Source: Embiotoca jacksoni (Eukaryota > Chordata > Actinopteri > Embiotocidae). From it: a DNA stretch of 64,000 nt. How positions within the stretch are numbered: position 1 is the stretch's first letter; each line of letters opens with the position of its first letter. The stretch spans positions 7,337,224 to 7,401,223 of the forward strand of contig JAKOON010000005.1 of the NCBI GenBank assembly GCA_022577435.1. The letters are read 5' to 3'. The notes beneath the pieces were generated by a model. That model ran no database searches. It saw only the letters and a program-made list of their open reading frames with translations, and was not told the origin of the DNA. Of the stretch, positions 59,020 through 64,000 are shown piece by piece. The position numbers were made by a program, and so were the translations under genes.

Positions 59020-60665
59020 AACTAACTGAATAAAGAGGGTGCATTATGTATAATGTATAAATAAGTATATTTTATTCAATTTAAAATGTAATTGCTTTTG
59101 TTGTTGTTTCTTGGTGCAGTTAATGCCATATGTTGCTTCTGTTGTTTATCCCTCTACTCTGATAAGAACATGGTGATTTAATCAGATTCAGTTCTAATCC
59201 AATTTAGTTTACATGAATCTGAATGACTTCACATTACAAATTAAACTTATGTTGGTACTTCTAAAAAGTACTAGCAAAATAACAGATCTGCATTAAATCC
59301 ATGTAAAAAAAAATACAGTTCCATCATTATTCATATTATATGACATTGACTGCTGGCTCCAAAGGCCAAGGAGGAAAAAAGAACAGCATGAGGAGTATAT
59401 GAATTATCATTATCCACGTTTTCTATATTAAGTTTGCAATAGACCCTCCTTTGAATAGATGGAACCATTCATGGCTGAAATGAGGATATAGTTAATAAGG
59501 AAATTAAGGTACGGTGTCTGAATAGAATTAGAAGTGGCTCCAGCTCTGCAATATTTCTAAATGTTCTGGGGATTTTTGATCATTTGCCTTAAAAATCACT
59601 TCAACATTTTTCTTTTCTTACATTAGATCAGTTAATGTCGTTAGAAATCAGCTTCTTGGATGTAAAGTATGCAGCATGTTTCTTATTCTCATTTGATTGA
59701 TGAGCATCTCAGTCCAGCAATCATTGCGATACAATAACAGCTGCCACTCTTCGGGCAAGGTTGCCACAAGACGTACCCTCACTGTAAATGAATTATAGTT
59801 GCAGAGCGTGTTTTTTTTTTTTTTTTTTTTTTTTTTACTGTTCGAAGCTGAGTAAGAGACCGCAGCTCCACAGTGTGCTGGCTTCCCAATGTCATATCTG
59901 ATACTCACCACGCCAGCACAATTCTATCAGCTCCATCAAGGTCTAACCATCATGCTAACGCTGTAAGAGTGCTGATTGAAACAGACTCCAGCCTCAGACT
60001 TATCTGATGAGCAAGTGGTGCATGTTGAACTGATTAATAACCTGCCACCGCAGAGCTGTTGGGGATAATAATTGATTCATTTCCCCAGACTGCCATTTAT
60101 CCCCACCCACTTTCCCCACTGCTGCTAACACCATCAAGACCACCAGCAGCCTCCCTGATGTCAAGCAAGGAGATGGACCATGACCATGTGATCACAGATC
60201 AAATCCCAGCTTGTCAGGGGACAGACGTTTCCAATTTCATAGGTATTATCACATATATGAAATGTAGCTGATATGTTGTTTTGCCACTCATCTGGAGATG
60301 ATGCCTCCTGTGTTATTTGATGTTGCCCATATTGTTCACTGTCAGAATGAAAAAAAACAAAACCGAATAATGGTCTTTTAATTCAGATGCTTTCAAGCAT
60401 CTGTTTAGTTTTACACGTCAGCTTTCAATGTAGCACTCAATTGTATATACAAATCCTGAGGGCAAATATATGGATAACACATGGGAAATACACATGGTTG
60501 ACAAATTAACGAGAAAACAAGGCATTGGGCAACCACCATCCCACAAACAGCTCCAATAATCTGACACTACTGATATAGTGTTTTGATAATTCTGGGTTGT
60601 GGCGTAAAAAATATTTGTTTAGTTTGGATTGCGTTACTAAATATGTTGTTGTTTATTTGCTGATT
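59020..60665. other. Unassigned sequence with poly(T)
   Basis: A 26-nt T-run at 59811-59836. No genes or classified repeats are recognised. Confidence 0.45.
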
Positions 60666-60669
60666 GTTT

Positions 60670-61110
60670 TTTGTTGAGAAGCAACATTGCTGTCAAGCCA
60701 AAGAATTTGTAAGACTCAGCAAGAGTAATGTGGGCACCATCCAAAGTTTTAATAACAGTAAAGTCAGAATCACGGGTAGAGTTGGAGAAGACCACATACT
60801 TAGTGTTCCACATTTGAAAGAAGTCTATGTTTAAGCAGTGCTAGTTGAAAAGTGTTGAATACGAGTGACGGCTGGAAAGGAGCCTCTGGCACATAAAATT
60901 GTGTCTTCTGCAAAACAAAGGACATTAAAATACTGAGTTTGTAAGACTGATGTTATTTATGTATAATGTAAATAGTAATGGACCAAGAATAGACCCCAAA
61001 GGCAATCCATTACTGATGGTACGAGGGCTTGACTGAGCACCATCAGCAAAAAGAGTAACAGTGAATGACATCATGCGTGCGAAAGCAGCTGCATTTATTA
61101 AGTTCAAACA
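60670..61110 (-). pseudogene. LINE reverse transcriptase scrap
   Basis: The minus-strand frame at 60925-61107 contains 'GLPLGSILGPLLFTLYINNI', a decayed RT motif B ('G.PQGS.LGPLLF.LYIND'). Just downstream in another frame 'FAEDTIL' (about 60905-60925) stands where 'FADDTIL' is expected, so the first catalytic Asp of the box has become Glu. Further on, 'VVFSNSTRDSDF' and 'TLDGAHITLAESYKFFG' (about 60700-60800) match the RT palm/thumb region of the same clade. Frameshifts separate the pieces, and the rest of the LINE is missing. It differs from the 16597-17730 remnant in sequence, so it is a second LINE lineage. It is inactive. Confidence 0.7.
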
Positions 61111-61114
61111 ACAG

Positions 61115-62525
61115 CTCTAAAGGTAACTGAAGGTTTGAGGAATTTCCGATCTGGCATGTGTCTCAATTTCTAGTAAAAGGAACAAAACAATACAGACCCC
61201 AGTAACCAGTTCATATTATAAATAAGGGGGCCGTAAATACATTTGAAATCACATCTGACTCCACTCAAAGAACCACTAAGCAGTTTGCAGATTGTGCACA
61301 AGATTACAAAATCAAAATAATTTCATGGATAATACCACAACAAATCCAGACGTCAGTAAAGTGAGATTAGGAAGAACCCTAAAAAAAAATATAGCTCATT
61401 AGACTTTTTGATGTCTTCACTGTCCTCTTCAAACTAATTGAATGTCTAACAGAAATGAAATTGCCTGTTTCCTGTGATGGCTTCTCCTGTGCCTGCCTTT
61501 GACCAAAAAAATGCCCAAAAGAATGAAGATTATATTATGTATTAAGTTTAACTAACTAACTTTAAGTGGTTAGCTGCAGCACATTGTTCAGCTTGTAAAT
61601 GTACCTGTAAGTCTAACTTGTGTGGTCCTGATTTCTCAGTACCACTGCTAATAAAAAAAAAGTTAACCCACAGTTACCAGTTTGTTTTACGTTACCGCTT
61701 CACGCCCCTGCTTGGCATTAGCATACCAGGCGCATTGAATACTTACACCAACACTCTCTATTCACAGACTTAGAAAGAACCTTTCCTTTTTATTTATTTA
61801 ATAATGAAAAAACTATTAACTTTACATTTAAAAATAACCTTGACATCATTGTTAATTGCAAAAGGCAATCACTTGTCACTTGTTTATGTCAATCAACAAA
61901 TCATGTACACCCACGTGGTATTTGGCCTGACTACTGTCTGATCGGGTCGCCCAAACACCATTTTTAAACATAAAATGGGAAAACTGGTAAGAAATGGACT
62001 GGGGCATCATCACATGTAAAGTGATCCATAAGCGATTTAAAAAAAAAATCTGAAAAAACGGGGACACTTTGAAGCCTCAGAGGGTTATAAAAACTGGATG
62101 AGGAGCATTATGATTTACTTGATTTACTGCTTTCTGTGTCAGTCTCCCGAAGTGCTGTGAAATACTGGCTTCTAATAATTAACTGAGTGAGTCTGATAGT
62201 AAGATGTCAAAGCCGTTAATTCTTTTTTACTTGCAGTCTTTAATTACTGCTCATTGAGCACTTTTTCTACATCTGAACAAATGTCTGTCTGTCTCATTTT
62301 CCAAATTCTTGATGTAGTGGGTCACAGTTGAGTCTAAAATAAATGAACATATCATCTTAACTCATTCTCTTTCAGCAAAACGTTCTCAGAATAAAAAATA
62401 TCCAGAGGACATGGGGGGATATTAGTTCAGTCAGTTGTGAGGCAGGTGGGTGTTCTTCGATATGTTGGCCTTTTAATTCGGTGGCTAATAAAGTATTGTG
62501 CTGGAAACCTTCAGGTATTACCTCT
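61115..62525. other. Unassigned sequence
   Basis: No gene or repeat recognised. Confidence 0.45.
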
Positions 62526-62529
62526 GCCT

Positions 62530-62700
62530 TGTAGGTGGTACATTGTTTTCAATTCAATGAGATGGGAGGGGTGGGGGTTATCCAGGTGTCAAGCAAGAAC
62601 CACCACTGGCACATCGAGGGCCACTAGGGGTCGGCTCCAGAAAGGCTTTGGCTCCATAGACTTTCATTTAACTTCTCTCATGTAATTGAATATCAATATT
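62530..62700. repeat. Dispersed repeat fragment (GGGCCACTAGGGG)
   Basis: GAGGGCCACTAGGGGTCGGCTCCAGAAAGG and CTCCATAGACTTTCATT resemble a teleost repeat with 'GCCACTAGGGGGCGACTCCA' and 'CCCATAGACTTTCAT'. It may be linked to the 28625-28860 repeat, but no direct overlap shows this. Confidence 0.4.
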
Positions 62701-62784
62701 TTTTTTTTCCACGAATCATAATGGTGTCCTACACAAAACTCACTGCTTCTAATTCATTTTCTGAAGGTCCATCTGAAAATAACC

Positions 62785-63105
62785 GTGGGCTAGGTACATA
62801 ACGTAACATTGACTTTTGCTTGCTCAGAAACTCAAACACTCCTCAACTGTGTGAAAGTCCTGAGTTTGCTCCATCAAACAATCCCCACAACCCCTCGTCA
62901 CATGATCTCTGTCACATGAACTCAAATCTGATAGGTCCTGCGTTTGATCCCTAAATCACCCTGACCTCCCTCCTGTTTGGACTTTATCATTATTTGTTTC
63001 CCTGTGAAAATACAGGGATACATACGTGTACTTTTCACACCAAGGTGAGCCAAAACGTGACACTGACACGTTATCAGTGACGCACTTTTATGTGACGTTG
63101 GGCTG
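62785..63105. mobile_element. Partial second copy of the long-TIR element
   Basis: The reverse complement of 62785-62912 (CATGTGACAGAGATCATGTGAC, GGACTTTCACACAG, GTTTGAGTTTCTGAGCAAGC, AAAGTCAA) follows the interior of the 25115-25737 element in order. At 63026-63100, GTGTACTTTTCACACCAAGGTGAGCCAAAACGTGACACTGACACG matches that element's terminal arm in the same reversed orientation. The other terminus is missing. The preserved end runs straight into the (GT)n at 63110. Confidence 0.6.
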
Positions 63106-63107
63106 GC

Positions 63108-63109
<2 letters not shown>

Positions 63110-63164
<55 letters not shown>
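63110..63164. repeat. (GT)n microsatellite
   Basis: About 27 pure GT units starting at the terminus of the partial long-TIR element (GGCTGGCACT then GT). Confidence 0.95.
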
Positions 63165-63167
<3 letters not shown>

Positions 63168-63169
63168 GC

Positions 63170-64000
63170 GCAGCTCAGACTGTGACTCCTCGTTTTCAAA
63201 AAAAAACAAATTCTAGTCTCTTCACAACTATAGAAATCATAAAGCTGAGAGGACTGAAAGGTTCTCACTTGATATGAAACAAAAAAATGAATTGCATATA
63301 TTTGCACCCACTCTTCTCTTTTTCCGTTGACTGTAAATAGAATTGTGTTGAGTTCTGTCTGAATACAACTTCATAGGTGCAATAAGACCTTACAAGGATA
63401 CTGGATTAAGTCAAAAGTCTTAAATGATTTAAAACATTCAACCAGAACATACGAGTGAAATGATGTTTTTCAGTTTAGTGGTAAGCTTTCAAAGCAGGGA
63501 AGGTTGTATCCTATTAATGCACTATTCAACGTTTATCTGCAGGTTTCTGTTGTCAGTAAACAGAAAACAAAGAAAACACCTAATATGTACTTGTTGAATT
63601 GTTCCAAAAGGTTCCTTTTCCTGCAGATCTTCAAAGACCTGATATAATTGACTCCACATCGAAGACATTTCTTTCTTCTTATTCATACAAAATGTGTTTT
63701 ACTATCACAATATATTATCTAGCTCGTTATTTCTCATGGCAAATTTTGGAGACTTATACAAATTAAATCCACAATTACTTACGGCTTGATGACCTAATAT
63801 GAAAAATGCAGGCTCTAATTAATCCTCTCTTCAAGCAGTGTCTTCATTTGCTGCAAAGAGTATGCAGTTTTGCATTTTATTGTCCACAGTCCTAAAAATA
63901 ACAAAATTAAAATACATGAAAAGGAAAACTGATATTGTTGTGGTTGAACATTCAGCATTGTGTTTTTACAAACACTGTCTCCTAATTGTCCTTGTTGATG
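63170..64000. other. Unassigned AT-rich sequence
   Basis: No gene or repeat recognised up to the window end. Confidence 0.45.

Noticed and set aside
1..64000. tRNA, rRNA, prokaryotic operon or defence-system genes
   Set aside because: No cloverleaf, rRNA core, ribosome-binding-site-linked gene arrays or long uninterrupted coding frames are present.

Overview
The window looks like nuclear DNA of a teleost (ray-finned) fish. It has AT-rich, non-operonic sequence, long (GT)n microsatellites and a dense background of decayed transposable elements of kinds common in teleosts: Tc1 with IR/DR-type termini, mariner, hAT-type and other inverted-repeat elements, L2/Rex1-like LINEs, a UnaL2-type LINE tail and a SINE. 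I could not recognise any intact host protein-coding gene, rRNA, tRNA, CRISPR array or bacterial-type operon. The window is best read as intergenic DNA or one or more very large introns. One exon-like segment (31147-31309) and a few homeobox-site-rich blocks are the only hints of host function, and both are weak.

Layout. 0-5 kb: a minus-strand retroposon tail (661-740), a perfect 25-bp inverted repeat (827-898), a purine-rich tract and a (GT)n repeat. 5-8 kb: a Tc1 C-terminal scrap, a LINE 3' tail, an L2 tail with a GGATA-loop hairpin, and a decayed Tc1-like transposase. 10-12.5 kb: a dispersed repeat, a mariner remnant, and a complete 1,004-bp non-autonomous hAT-like element with a perfect 8-bp target duplication and an internal G-rich minisatellite. 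15-18 kb: a nested retroposon insertion and a 1.1-kb L2/Rex1-like LINE reverse-transcriptase remnant. 22-32.7 kb: a possible transposase HTH scrap, a long-TIR element, several dispersed repeats, the candidate exon and a second mariner remnant. 33-47 kb: mostly unrecognised sequence with a 147-bp MITE, a possible hAT element and G/C-rich tracts. 49.3-51 kb: the best preserved element, a 1,636-bp Tc1 transposon with full termini and catalytic residues but a broken reading frame. 51.6-64 kb: a LINE 3' fragment, a third mariner remnant, a CpG-rich repeat, a SINE, another LINE RT scrap and a second copy of the long-TIR element.

The genes here do not work together as a pathway. Every recognisable coding sequence belongs to a transposon, and each carries disabling changes. 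What the window offers is a record of successive insertions: nested copies, copies of one family in both orientations, and identifiable lesions in catalytic sites. I found no convincing undescribed biological system. Family names come from recognising motifs and consensus sequences by eye, without database searches.
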